This document shows positions 1-7,162 of a stretch of 64,000 nt of DNA, in pieces (the first letter of the stretch is position 1; every line of letters starts with the position of its first letter). Under the pieces are notes generated by a model, which searched no databases, had not been told where the DNA came from, and worked only from the letters and a program-made list of their open reading frames with translations. Both the position numbers and the translations under genes were made by a program. This DNA is from Lactonifactor sp. BIOML-A5. GTDB taxonomy: Bacteria; Bacillota; Clostridia; Lachnospirales; Lachnospiraceae. The stretch is from positions 129,001 to 193,000 of the forward strand of contig NZ_WKYV01000001.1 of the NCBI RefSeq assembly GCF_009677585.1. The letters run 5' to 3'.

Positions 1-1
1 C

Positions 2-430
2 TTCACAAATCTGGCTATTTATCTGTCTGTCTTTGTTCTGGGGATGAAAAAGGGTACGGTAAGCTATATCGTATATCTATTATTAGGAATGGTTGGTCTT
101 CCGGTATTCTCAGGATTTACCGGAGGACTTGGAAAACTGGCAGGACCCACCGGAGGATACCTGGCAGGCTTTATTTTTCTGGCCATCATTGCAGGCTTTT
201 GTGTGGATAAAGGCTATGGAAAACTGGCCTGGGCGGTGCCCGGTATGGCCGCCGGAACCATTGTCTGCTATCTGTTTGGTACACTTTGGCTTTGCATGCA
301 GGCCAATCTGACTTTTTCAGCAGGCCTTGCCGCGGGAGTAATCCCCTACCTGCCAGGTGACATTGCCAAAATCATCCTGGCCTCACTAGTTGGACCGGCT
401 TTGCGAAAGGGCGTCCAGCGGCTGCAATAA
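2..430 (+). CDS. bioY: Biotin transporter BioY (5' end cut by window edge)
   Basis: S-component of an ECF-type biotin uptake system, an integral membrane protein. The frame is open to the left edge, and an ATG at 44 is internal, not the start: the residues before it (FTNLAIYLSVFVLG) fit the conserved BioY start region. The signature around GLPVFSGFTGGLGKLAGPTG, followed by GGYLAGF, is typical of the family; four hydrophobic segments remain. About 142 residues are visible of the usual 180-190, so 40-50 are missing upstream. No energy-coupling EcfAT genes are visible here. The following gene has its own ribosome binding site 46 bp downstream. Confidence 0.85.
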   Translation, partial: FTNLAIYLSVFVLGMKKGTVSYIVYLLLGMVGLPVFSGFTGGLGKLAGPTGGYLAGFIFLAIIAGFCVDKGYGKLAWAVPGMAAGTIVCYLFGTLWLCMQANLTFSAGLAAGVIPYLPGDIAKIILASLVGPALRKGVQRLQ

Positions 431-476
431 ATACCTGCCCCCTGCATATACTGATAAAAAACGAAAAGAGTTATGT

Positions 477-953
477 ATGGCTATTTCTTATATTCCAGTC
501 TATGGAATCATTCAGAATATGGAAAATGTATCCGGGCAGTGCTGCCAGCAGCTGGTTACCCTGCGAACAGAAGAGGGTGTTGTCCGTCTTATGCTGGCCC
601 CCGATACCTATGTAATAGGTAGCGTCCGCCTGCGTCCGGGTATGTCTGTAGCAGCTTTTTACGACGGCAATGCACCGGTTCCTCTGATTTATCCGCCCCA
701 GTACCGGGCCTTGATTATGGGACAGCGCAATCCGCTGGAGAATATTGCGGTCAATTTCTTTGACAGCACACTAACTGCCAGCGACGGTTCTCTGAAATTA
801 AACCCAGGTCCATCCACAGATGTGATCACTTCAAACGGGCAGCGCTTTTCCTGTAGTCTGGCAAACCAGACTTTAATCGTGTACTACCGGGCCACTACCA
901 GAAGCATACCGCCTCAGACCACACCGAGAAAAATAATCGTTTTATGTAAGTAA
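477..953 (+). CDS. Conserved hypothetical protein, 158 aa, soluble
   Basis: Function unknown. The start at 477 is chosen because an AAAAGAG box lies about 7 bases upstream; the frame is open further 5' but overlaps bioY. There is no signal peptide or membrane segment. Visible blocks are an N-terminal beta-rich part with APDTYVIGSVRLRPGM and a run VPLIYPPQYRALIMGQ, then SDGSLKLNPGPSTDVITSNG and a C-terminal TTRSIPPQTTPRKIIVLC. The pattern of short strands and turns suggests a small beta-barrel, which is inference. I recall similar proteins in other Clostridia but no assigned role. A strong hairpin terminator follows the stop immediately. Confidence 0.7.
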   Translation: MAISYIPVYGIIQNMENVSGQCCQQLVTLRTEEGVVRLMLAPDTYVIGSVRLRPGMSVAAFYDGNAPVPLIYPPQYRALIMGQRNPLENIAVNFFDSTLTASDGSLKLNPGPSTDVITSNGQRFSCSLANQTLIVYYRATTRSIPPQTTPRKIIVLCK

Positions 954-1003
954 AAAAAGGCGCTGCAAAACCGGCCTTCCAGTCGGTTTTGCAGCGCCTT
1001 TTT
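954..1003. terminator. Bidirectional Rho-independent terminator
   Basis: A perfect 20-base stem with a 10-base loop. The left arm begins AAAAAGGCGCTGCAAAACCG and the right arm is its exact complement. T-runs occur on both strands, so it can end both the plus-strand hypothetical gene and the minus-strand DUF2325 operon. Confidence 0.9.
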
Positions 1004-1018
1004 ATCCCCTCCCTTGTA

Positions 1019-1300
1019 CTAACCACAGTACCCTTCCAGGATCTGTTCTAAAGCACTTCCGCTGCTGCTGTGGCATCTTATAATTTCAGTGTCATTTCTT
1101 TTCGCCTCATCTACCGCACATTTCACCATTTTGTGAGAAACTGTATTTGTAAACAATACAAATAGATCCGGGGTTCCCACCTGTTTTTTCAGATCCCCTG
1201 CCATCTGGGTAAATACCTTTGCCTTACAATTATATTTTTTGCAAATATTTTTATATCTGGTTGCCATCCTGTCATGGCCTCCTATAATTACAACACTCAT
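1019..1300 (-). CDS. DUF2325 domain-containing protein
   Basis: A 93-residue protein of the DUF2325 family, function not established. It has a Rossmann-like start (MSVVIIGGHDRM), a central LFVLFTNTVSHKMV and a C-terminal Ser-rich segment with HSSSGSALEQIL. It is the last gene of a three-gene minus-strand operon (DUF3793, flavodoxin, DUF2325), 11 bases after the flavodoxin stop, with ribosome binding site AAAGGGGGA. Such genes are commonly found near iron or redox genes in Clostridia, which fits the palindromes upstream of this operon. It ends at the bidirectional terminator. Confidence 0.8.
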   Translation of the reverse strand: MSVVIIGGHDRMATRYKNICKKYNCKAKVFTQMAGDLKKQVGTPDLFVLFTNTVSHKMVKCAVDEAKRNDTEIIRCHSSSGSALEQILEGYCG

Positions 1301-1311
1301 ACACTCCCCCT

Positions 1312-1740
1312 TTATATCCTGGCCAAGGCCTCGCCCATAGCCTTTAAAGCAGCCTCTGCCTCATCATCGGGCTCGTTGTTTGCAATCACGCAGTCGCAGA
1401 CAAAGACTGCTCCGACTTTTTCACACTGACTTTTCCAGTTGTCCATCCACTCGCCAGTTCCCCAGTCATAGGAACCAAACAGTGCGATCTTTTTTCCCCT
1501 GAGCTTTTCCTCCACCGCCTCAAACATGGGCAGAAATTCTGTTTCCTCCAGTTCTTCATCTCCCATAGCCGGGCACCCGAAAGCAATAGCCTCGTACTGG
1601 TCTGCAAGCCCAGATCCGAAGGTTTCCGGTGTAAACACATCCGGCTCAGAGCCTGCCCGGACTGCCCCGGCTTTTACAAAATCAGCCATAGCCTCCGTAT
1701 TACCTGTTCCGCTCCAATATACAATTGCAATTTTACTCAT
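1312..1740 (-). CDS. Flavodoxin
   Basis: Small FMN electron carrier of 142 residues, the length of short-chain flavodoxins. The FMN phosphate-binding loop WSGTGNTEAM lies near residues 8-17. The aromatic-loop region (GSYDWGTGEWMDNW) and the C-terminal flavodoxin helix follow. The start at 1740 is preferred over 1746, since MSKIAIVYWSG is the family's usual start. It lies between DUF3793 and DUF2325, consistent with a flavodoxin that replaces ferredoxin when iron is short; that role is inference from context. Confidence 0.9.
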   Translation of the reverse strand: MSKIAIVYWSGTGNTEAMADFVKAGAVRAGSEPDVFTPETFGSGLADQYEAIAFGCPAMGDEELEETEFLPMFEAVEEKLRGKKIALFGSYDWGTGEWMDNWKSQCEKVGAVFVCDCVIANNEPDDEAEAALKAMGEALARI

Positions 1741-1821
1741 AATCACCTCTCCTTTTTTCTATGAAACAATTTATTTTCTAAGAATAACGTTTCTTTTTTC
1801 AGCAGTAAAGGATCTTCTTAA

Positions 1822-2388
1822 CTATAAGGATACCGTTAACTGCCTGATTGATTTTCCCTGGAGAAAAAGCCGGCTGTAGATCCGCCTGCATTTTTCATAT
1901 AAAGCAAACGTTCTTTTGGCTGACTCCTCTTCGCAATATACTTTCCAGCAGCCGCACATACGGCATTTTTTTCCTCCATATTCAATGAAGCCTTCTACGT
2001 CATGAATGGGGTATCCCAAAAAAAGACCTATTTCATGGGGAAAACAGGAAAAATTCTCACAGCGGAGGCTTAAGTGCTGCATACATTCTTCTGTGTTCAT
2101 CCCAGCATAACCATATTTCTTAAGAATTTGCTCTGCCTTTTCTTCCTGTAAAACATTCTGCAGTCTGCTAACTCTGTAGACATAAATCAAGGCTTTTCTC
2201 TCTGATTTTCTGAGAATCCTAAGCTGAATTCCCTTCTCCTCCAGTTCTTTATTCCACAGTCTGATGAATGTTTCCGGATCTTTGGCCTCATCCACAGGAT
2301 AAGCAAATAAGTTACCTGTTTTTAACCCTGCAAGTGTGGGGGAACAATGACGAATCAAAAACTGTGCAAATTCATCCATGGTACCCAA
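1822..2388 (-). CDS. DUF3793 family protein
   Basis: A 188-residue DUF3793 protein, a Clostridia family of unknown function often found with flavodoxin and iron genes. The family hallmark near the start is LIRHCSPTLAGLKTGNLF; the C-terminal half carries IGLFLGYPIHDVEGFIEYGG and CRMCGCWKVYC, a possible metal site with four Cys. A TTG codon at 2388 is 11 bases from an AAAGGAG box; an in-frame ATG at 2379 is the alternative. It is the first gene of the operon with flavodoxin and DUF2325. Two perfect palindromes lie upstream at 2412 and 2491. Confidence 0.8.
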   Translation of the reverse strand: MGTMDEFAQFLIRHCSPTLAGLKTGNLFAYPVDEAKDPETFIRLWNKELEEKGIQLRILRKSERKALIYVYRVSRLQNVLQEEKAEQILKKYGYAGMNTEECMQHLSLRCENFSCFPHEIGLFLGYPIHDVEGFIEYGGKKCRMCGCWKVYCEEESAKRTFALYEKCRRIYSRLFLQGKSIRQLTVSL

Positions 2389-2411
2389 TCAATACTACAC
2401 TCCTTTCTTTT

Positions 2412-2429
2412 AGTTAGTTAAAACTAACT
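2412..2429. promoter_or_regulatory. Palindromic operator 1 upstream of DUF3793 operon
   Basis: Perfect inverted repeat AGTTAGT-TAAA-ACTAACT, between the DUF3793 start and a second similar palindrome 78 bp away. The size and symmetry suit a DtxR/MntR-type or similar dimeric repressor; a DtxR-family gene lies at 21537. The assignment is inference. Confidence 0.6.
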
Positions 2430-2490
2430 TATAATTAAAAAAATATACGCTGCTATTGCTTCGTCACTGATGCTGCTATGTCAACCAATT

Positions 2491-2506
2491 GTTAGTTATG
2501 ACTAAC
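2491..2506. promoter_or_regulatory. Palindromic operator 2 upstream of DUF3793 operon
   Basis: Perfect inverted repeat GTTAGT-TATG-ACTAAC, same half-sites and same 4-base spacer as the copy at 2412. A minus-strand TTGACA-like hexamer at 2479-2484 lies just downstream of it in the DUF3793 direction. Confidence 0.6.
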
Positions 2507-2588
2507 TTTAGTCCTATCATAAGACATTAAGAACCATTTGTCAATCAAAACGTGATTCTTAAATTGAGATAATTTATCTTCAAAACTC

Positions 2589-2618
2589 TTGACAAAACAC
2601 ATAAAAAGTGTTTATATT
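2589..2618 (+). promoter_or_regulatory. Sigma-A promoter of the metal ATPase gene
   Basis: TTGACA at 2589-2594 and TTATAT at 2612-2617 with a 17-base spacer. The ArsR-type operator overlaps the -10 and the likely start point, a layout suited to repression. Confidence 0.75.
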
Positions 2619-2648
2619 AACATATGAACACTTATTCATATGTTAATA
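2615..2648. promoter_or_regulatory. ArsR/SmtB-type metal-responsive operator
   Basis: Perfect 14-6-14 inverted repeat: TATTAACATATGAA, CACTTA, then its complement. The core ATATGAACACTTATTCATAT matches the known SmtB/ZiaR pattern (TGAACA, two bases, TTATTCA type). It lies between the promoter and the ATPase gene; the ArsR gene is at 5349. Confidence 0.8.
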
Positions 2649-2692
2649 ATATATAATTCTATTTTGCGATATCTATAATGGAGGGTAATACT

Positions 2693-5257
2693 ATGAGTCA
2701 TGAACATAAACGAAACGGATTTTCCCAAAACTACGGCTCAGAACATGAACACCAGGAGCATAATCACACGGAATGCAGCTGTGGACATGAGCATCATGCG
2801 CATAATCATGAGGAATGCGGCTGCGATCATTCACACCATGAACATGTTGCCCCGGAGCCATATGCGCTTTGTACCGTATGCGGACTGCCCATGGATGAAT
2901 GTACCTGCTATCTGTCTCAAAGCGCGCCTGACAAACAGATTTATATTTTAGAAAATCTAGGCTGTGCAAACTGTGCCTCTAAGATGGAGGCCAGAATCCG
3001 GGAGCTTCCTGAGGTTGAAGACGCCACAATTATCTATGCTACCAAACAGCTCAGGATAACTGCTCACCAGTCAGAAGACCTTCTCCCCAGGCTGCAGGAA
3101 ATTTGTTCATCTATTGAGTCTGAAGTAACGGTTGTACCAAGAGCCAAAGGTACGAAAGAAGAAAGTACTGTTATCTTTTTGGTAGAAAATGTTGACTGCG
3201 CAAACTGTGCTGCCAAGATGGAACAGCGTATCCGTGCGCTGCCAGGAGTATCTTCCGCGACCCTGACCTTTGCGACAAAACAGCTAAAGGTCACAGGACA
3301 GACGCCACTCCGTCTTCTGTCCCAGATTCAGGATATCTGCAGTTCCATTGAATCCGGCGTTATCGTAACGTCCCGGGATTCTGCCAACCCCCGCCGGGAG
3401 ATGACTGCAAAAAAAGCAAACGGGAATCTGAAAGACGGGATTGAAATAGGCATTGGGGCTGTTCTTTTTGTGGCAGGACTACTTCTTCAGAATTCCTATG
3501 CCTCTGCCTCTGTGGCTGCTCTCTTATTATCCTATGTGGCATTGGGCGGCAGAATCGTACTGACTGCACTGAAAAACCTGAGCAAAGGCCAGATTTTTGA
3601 TGAAAATTTTCTAATGAGTCTTGCCACTCTGGCTGCTATTGCCATCGCTGATTATAAAGAAGCTGTGGGTGTTATGCTCTTTTACCGCATAGGGGAGTTA
3701 TTTGAGCACATAGCGGTAGAGAGAAGCAGAAATCAAATTATGGACGCTGTGGATATGCGGCCGGAAGTAGTAAATCTTGAGATGGGAGACGGCAGCATCC
3801 AGGTGATTCCCGCCCGGGAAGCACAGCCGGGGGATATTCTCCTGGTCCGTCCTGGAGACAGAATTCCTCTGGATGGCACTGTAGCGGAGGGTGAAAGCAG
3901 GATCGACACTTCACCGGTTACCGGTGAACCTGTGCCGGTAAAAGCCGGACCCGGATCTGAAGTCATATCCGGATGTGTGAATACCTCAGGCCAGTTGAAG
4001 ATACGGGTGGAAAAACCGCTGGAGGAGTCCATGGTAACCCGTATTCTGGACTCTGTGGAAAATGCGGCCGCAAGCAAACCCAGGATTGACAGATTTATCA
4101 CAAAATTCGCCAGGGTCTATACCCCGTTGGTAGTAGGCCTGGCCCTGGGAACGGCTGTGATTCCTTCCCTGTTTACCGGTAACTGGAACCACTGGATTTA
4201 TACAGCAATTACCTTCCTGGTTATCAGCTGTCCCTGTGCTCTGGTACTCAGTGTTCCCCTCGCTTTTTTCTCTGGAATCGGGGCCGGTTCTAAAAGAGGA
4301 ATCCTCTTCAAGGGAGGTGTCTCCCTGGAGGCTATGAAAAATGTCAAAGCCATAGTTATGGATAAAACAGGTACCATTACTAAGGGGAACTTTGTGCTCC
4401 AAAAGGCTGTTCCTCTTGGTGACTTAACAGAAGACGAACTGCTTGCCCTTTCTGCAAGCTGTGAACTTTCTTCCACTCACCCCATAGGCACAAGCATCAC
4501 CAATGCGGCATCTGAAAGAAACCTTTCCGTGGTCCGCCCGGATGCGGTAAAAGAATTATCCGGCAAGGGGATTTGTGCCGCACTGCCTCAGGGGGAAGTC
4601 CTCTGCGGCAATCGAAAACTTATGGAAGAATACCATGTAGATCTGTCCGGTTACGTTAAGGAAGACTACGGTACTGAAGTGCTAACTGCATTAAACGGCA
4701 AACTGGCAGGATATCTGATAATTGCAGATACCATAAAAGAAGAGGCGAAGGATGCGATTCAGTCTCTGAAAAAATACCATATTACAACAGCAATGCTTAC
4801 AGGAGATTCCACAGGAAGCGCGGAGGCTGTAGGAAAAGCTACCGGCATCGACGAGGTGCATGCCAGACTCCTGCCCCAGGATAAACTGACAAAACTACAG
4901 GAAATCCGTAAAAAGCACGGAGGCGTCATGTTTGTCGGAGATGGTATCAATGACGCTCCGGTTCTGGCAGGCGCTGATGTGGGCGCTGCCATGGGAAGTG
5001 GTGCCGACGCGGCTATCGAGGCTGCCGACGTTGTGTTTATGACCTCTTCCATGGAAGCAATTCCCCAGTCCATCGCCATTGCCAAGGCTACGGGAACCAT
5101 AGCCATGCAGAATGTTGTATTTGCCCTTGCAGTTAAAATACTTGTCATGATTCTGGGGCTGGCAGGCTTCGCCAACATGTGGATGGCAGTATTTGCGGAT
5201 ACCGGTGTTGCTATGCTCTGTGTGTTGAATGCTATTCGTATCCTGTATAAAAAATAA
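2693..5257 (+). CDS. Heavy-metal (Zn/Cd/Pb) translocating P1B-type ATPase
   Basis: Membrane efflux pump for soft divalent metals, about 854 residues. The start at 2693 is set by GGAGG at 2680-2684; the ATG at 2678 overlaps that box. The N-terminus (about 1-60) is a His/Cys-rich metal buffer with HNH, CSCGHEHH and CGCDHSHHEH runs, then CTVCGLPMDECTC. Two HMA domains follow with CANC motifs near residues 90 and 168. The P-type core has a TGEP loop, CPC in the membrane (about 513-515), DKTGT (about 557) and GDGIND (about 750). CPC plus duplicated HMA points to ZntA/CadA-type, group IB-2. It is paired with the downstream ArsR regulator and operator. Confidence 0.93.
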   Translation: MSHEHKRNGFSQNYGSEHEHQEHNHTECSCGHEHHAHNHEECGCDHSHHEHVAPEPYALCTVCGLPMDECTCYLSQSAPDKQIYILENLGCANCASKMEARIRELPEVEDATIIYATKQLRITAHQSEDLLPRLQEICSSIESEVTVVPRAKGTKEESTVIFLVENVDCANCAAKMEQRIRALPGVSSATLTFATKQLKVTGQTPLRLLSQIQDICSSIESGVIVTSRDSANPRREMTAKKANGNLKDGIEIGIGAVLFVAGLLLQNSYASASVAALLLSYVALGGRIVLTALKNLSKGQIFDENFLMSLATLAAIAIADYKEAVGVMLFYRIGELFEHIAVERSRNQIMDAVDMRPEVVNLEMGDGSIQVIPAREAQPGDILLVRPGDRIPLDGTVAEGESRIDTSPVTGEPVPVKAGPGSEVISGCVNTSGQLKIRVEKPLEESMVTRILDSVENAAASKPRIDRFITKFARVYTPLVVGLALGTAVIPSLFTGNWNHWIYTAITFLVISCPCALVLSVPLAFFSGIGAGSKRGILFKGGVSLEAMKNVKAIVMDKTGTITKGNFVLQKAVPLGDLTEDELLALSASCELSSTHPIGTSITNAASERNLSVVRPDAVKELSGKGICAALPQGEVLCGNRKLMEEYHVDLSGYVKEDYGTEVLTALNGKLAGYLIIADTIKEEAKDAIQSLKKYHITTAMLTGDSTGSAEAVGKATGIDEVHARLLPQDKLTKLQEIRKKHGGVMFVGDGINDAPVLAGADVGAAMGSGADAAIEAADVVFMTSSMEAIPQSIAIAKATGTIAMQNVVFALAVKILVMILGLAGFANMWMAVFADTGVAMLCVLNAIRILYKK

Positions 5258-5273
5258 TATCACAATTGCAAAA

Positions 5274-5316
5274 AACAGGATTTTCCTTTACACTAAGTAG
5301 TAAGGAAAATCCTGTT
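5274..5316 (+). terminator. Hairpin between the ATPase and arsR genes
   Basis: Perfect 15-base stem (AACAGGATTTTCCTT and its complement) with a 13-base loop. The following T-run is weak (CTAATTATT), so it may be a partial terminator or an mRNA-stabilising hairpin that lowers arsR expression relative to the ATPase. Confidence 0.55.
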
Positions 5317-5348
5317 CTAATTATTGAAACGTATCAAAGGAGATACTT

Positions 5349-5720
5349 ATGAGAGTAAATGAAACTAACAAGCTTGACGACAACATTGAATTATGCGAAG
5401 GCCACCATATACATCCCCATATTTCTCCGGATGAGATTCCAGGTGACGAGATTCTTTACAGCCTGGCTGATCTGTATAAGGTCTTTGGGGACCCTACCCG
5501 AATCCGCATTCTGTACGCCCTGTCTACCCAGGAGATGTGTGTCTGTGATATTGCCGATCTGCTTGGCATGACACAAAGTGCCATTTCCCACCAGCTTCGG
5601 GTACTGAAGCAGAGCCATCTGGTGAAGTTCCGTCGGGAGGGAAAGACTGTATTCTATTCCCTGGCCGACGCACACGTTTACACCATCCTGGCCCAGGGGC
5701 TGGAACACGTTAAAGAATGA
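5349..5720 (+). CDS. ArsR/SmtB-family metal-sensing repressor
   Basis: A 123-residue winged-helix repressor. It has the family helix VFGDPTRIRILYALS and the recognition helix DLLGMTQSAISHQLRVLK. EMCVCDIA gives the CxC metal site seen in CadC/CmtR-type members, and the C-terminal DAHVYTILAQGLEHVKE supplies the Asp/His/His/Glu residues of the alpha-5 zinc site. The N-terminus adds CEGHHIHPH, a further possible ligand set. Ribosome binding site AAGGAG. It lies 91 bp after the P-type ATPase and very likely represses it through the operator at 2615-2648. Confidence 0.9.
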   Translation: MRVNETNKLDDNIELCEGHHIHPHISPDEIPGDEILYSLADLYKVFGDPTRIRILYALSTQEMCVCDIADLLGMTQSAISHQLRVLKQSHLVKFRREGKTVFYSLADAHVYTILAQGLEHVKE

Positions 5721-5767
5721 GTGAAACGCATTCCGGCCCATTGGGGTGGATTTATGTGAGAGTGGAT

Positions 5768-6943
5768 TTAATGATGGAATAAACGTACTCCAGTCATTGC
5801 CATTGCAATGCCATATTTATCGCAGGTCTCGATAACATTGTCATCTCTTACTGACCCGCCTGCCTGGGCGATGTAAGCTACACCGCTTCTGTGGGCTCTT
5901 TCTATATTATCACCAAATGGGAAGAAAGCGTCTGAGCCAAGAGCGACCCCTTCCATCTTCTTCAGCCATTCTTTTTTCTCTTCTCTGGTAAGGGGTTCGG
6001 GTTTCTCTGTGAAAAGATTTTTCCAGACACCGTCTCCCAGAACATCCTCATAGTCATCGGATATATATACATCTATTGCGTTGTCTCTGTCAGCTCTTCT
6101 GATTCCTTCTTTAAAGGGAAGATTTAACACTTTCGGATTCTGCCGTAAGAACCAGATATCCGCCTTATTGCCTGCAAGTCTCGTACAGTGGATTCTGGAC
6201 TGCTGTCCGGCACCGATTCCAATGGCCTGTCCGTCCTTTACATAGCATACAGAATTGGACTGGGTATATTTTAAAGTGATAAGTGCAATCAAAAGATCTC
6301 TTTTTGCTTCCTTCGGCATTTCTTTTACCTTTGTAGGAAGATTCTGAAGCATCTCTTCTGTTACCAGAATATTATTTCTCCCCTGTTCAAAGGTAATTCC
6401 GTATACATCTTTGGTCTCCTGAGGCGCAGGAACATAATCCTGGTCCATCTGAATTACCACATAAGTTCCTTTTCTCTTGCTCTTTAGCAATTCCAGCGCC
6501 TTCGCAGAGTAAGAGGGGGCAATCACGCCGTCTGAAACCTCACGCATTAGGAAAGAAGCGGTCTGCTCGTCGCACTCGTCAGAGAGAGCTACAAAATCCC
6601 CGTAAGAAGACATTCTGTCGGAACCTCTGGCACGAATATAGGCAGTGGCCATCTCCGTAAGCTCTATTCCCTCTACGAAATAGATTTTTTTCAGGGTATC
6701 ATCCAGCGGCACGGCAATGGCTGCGCCTGCAGGACTGACATGTTTAAAAGAAGCTGCTGCTACCATCCCTGTAGCCTCTTTTAATTCTTTCACCAGCTGC
6801 CAGCTGTTGAAAGCATCTAAAAGGTTAATAAACCCCGGCTTGCCGTTCAGGATTTTAATAGGCAGGTCACCGCCGTCTTTCATAAAAATCTTGGCTGGCT
6901 TCTGGTTGGGGTTACATCCATACTTTAATTCTAATTCATTCAT
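5768..6943 (-). CDS. Phosphoribosylaminoimidazolecarboxamide (AICAR) formyltransferase, stand-alone
   Basis: Penultimate step of IMP synthesis: formylates AICAR with 10-formyl-THF. The 391 residues correspond to the C-terminal AICARFT half of PurH only. The substrate motif FKHVSPAGAA is near residue 66 and KYTQSNSVCYVKDGQ near 223; HRSGVAYIAQAGGSVRDD lies near the end. The N-terminal MGS-like IMP cyclohydrolase domain of bifunctional PurH is absent, and no cyclohydrolase gene is seen in this window. Ribosome binding site AAGGAG. The leader carries a ZTP riboswitch and terminator, which ties expression to the level of its own substrate (ZMP/ZTP). Confidence 0.9.
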   Translation of the reverse strand: MNELELKYGCNPNQKPAKIFMKDGGDLPIKILNGKPGFINLLDAFNSWQLVKELKEATGMVAAASFKHVSPAGAAIAVPLDDTLKKIYFVEGIELTEMATAYIRARGSDRMSSYGDFVALSDECDEQTASFLMREVSDGVIAPSYSAKALELLKSKRKGTYVVIQMDQDYVPAPQETKDVYGITFEQGRNNILVTEEMLQNLPTKVKEMPKEAKRDLLIALITLKYTQSNSVCYVKDGQAIGIGAGQQSRIHCTRLAGNKADIWFLRQNPKVLNLPFKEGIRRADRDNAIDVYISDDYEDVLGDGVWKNLFTEKPEPLTREEKKEWLKKMEGVALGSDAFFPFGDNIERAHRSGVAYIAQAGGSVRDDNVIETCDKYGIAMAMTGVRLFHH

Positions 6944-6984
6944 CTTATCTGCACTCCTTTTTCTCTAACTATGTTTCATAGATA

Positions 6985-7013
6985 TAGAAAAGAGCCTACT
7001 ATCCGGGCTCTTT
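6985..7013 (-). terminator. Riboswitch expression-platform terminator
   Basis: On the minus strand AAAGAGCC pairs with GGCTCTTT across a 9-base loop and is followed by further T residues. It directly follows the CTGGGCA end of the ZTP aptamer, so aptamer folding and this hairpin can compete. Confidence 0.75.
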
Positions 7014-7076
7014 GCCCAGACGGTCGGCTCATTATCATTATACTTCATGTGGTTACTTCCACTTCCGTCAGTCGTA
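7012..7076 (-). ncRNA. ZTP (pfl) riboswitch aptamer
   Basis: On the minus strand the leader reads GACTGACGGAAGTGG, then a CCAC closing arm, then GAGCCGACCGTCTGGGCA. The GACGG and CCGTC segments pair to form P1 and the 3' CCGTCTGGGCA matches the hallmark of the pfl motif. ZTP riboswitches are known to control one-carbon and purine genes; here the downstream gene is AICAR formyltransferase, exactly the enzyme that consumes ZMP. Confidence 0.82.
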
Positions 7077-7087
7077 TAACTAACCTT

Positions 7088-7116
7088 AAAATAGCATTTT
7101 TTCCCTCATCCGTCAA
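7088..7116 (-). promoter_or_regulatory. Promoter of the ZTP-riboswitch transcript
   Basis: Minus-strand TTGACG at 7116-7111 and TATTTT at 7093-7088 with a 17-base spacer, about 10 bases before the aptamer begins. Confidence 0.6.
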
Positions 7117-7162
7117 GAACTTTTTTATAGTTTATTATTTAACAATCTTGAACTGCCTTCGC

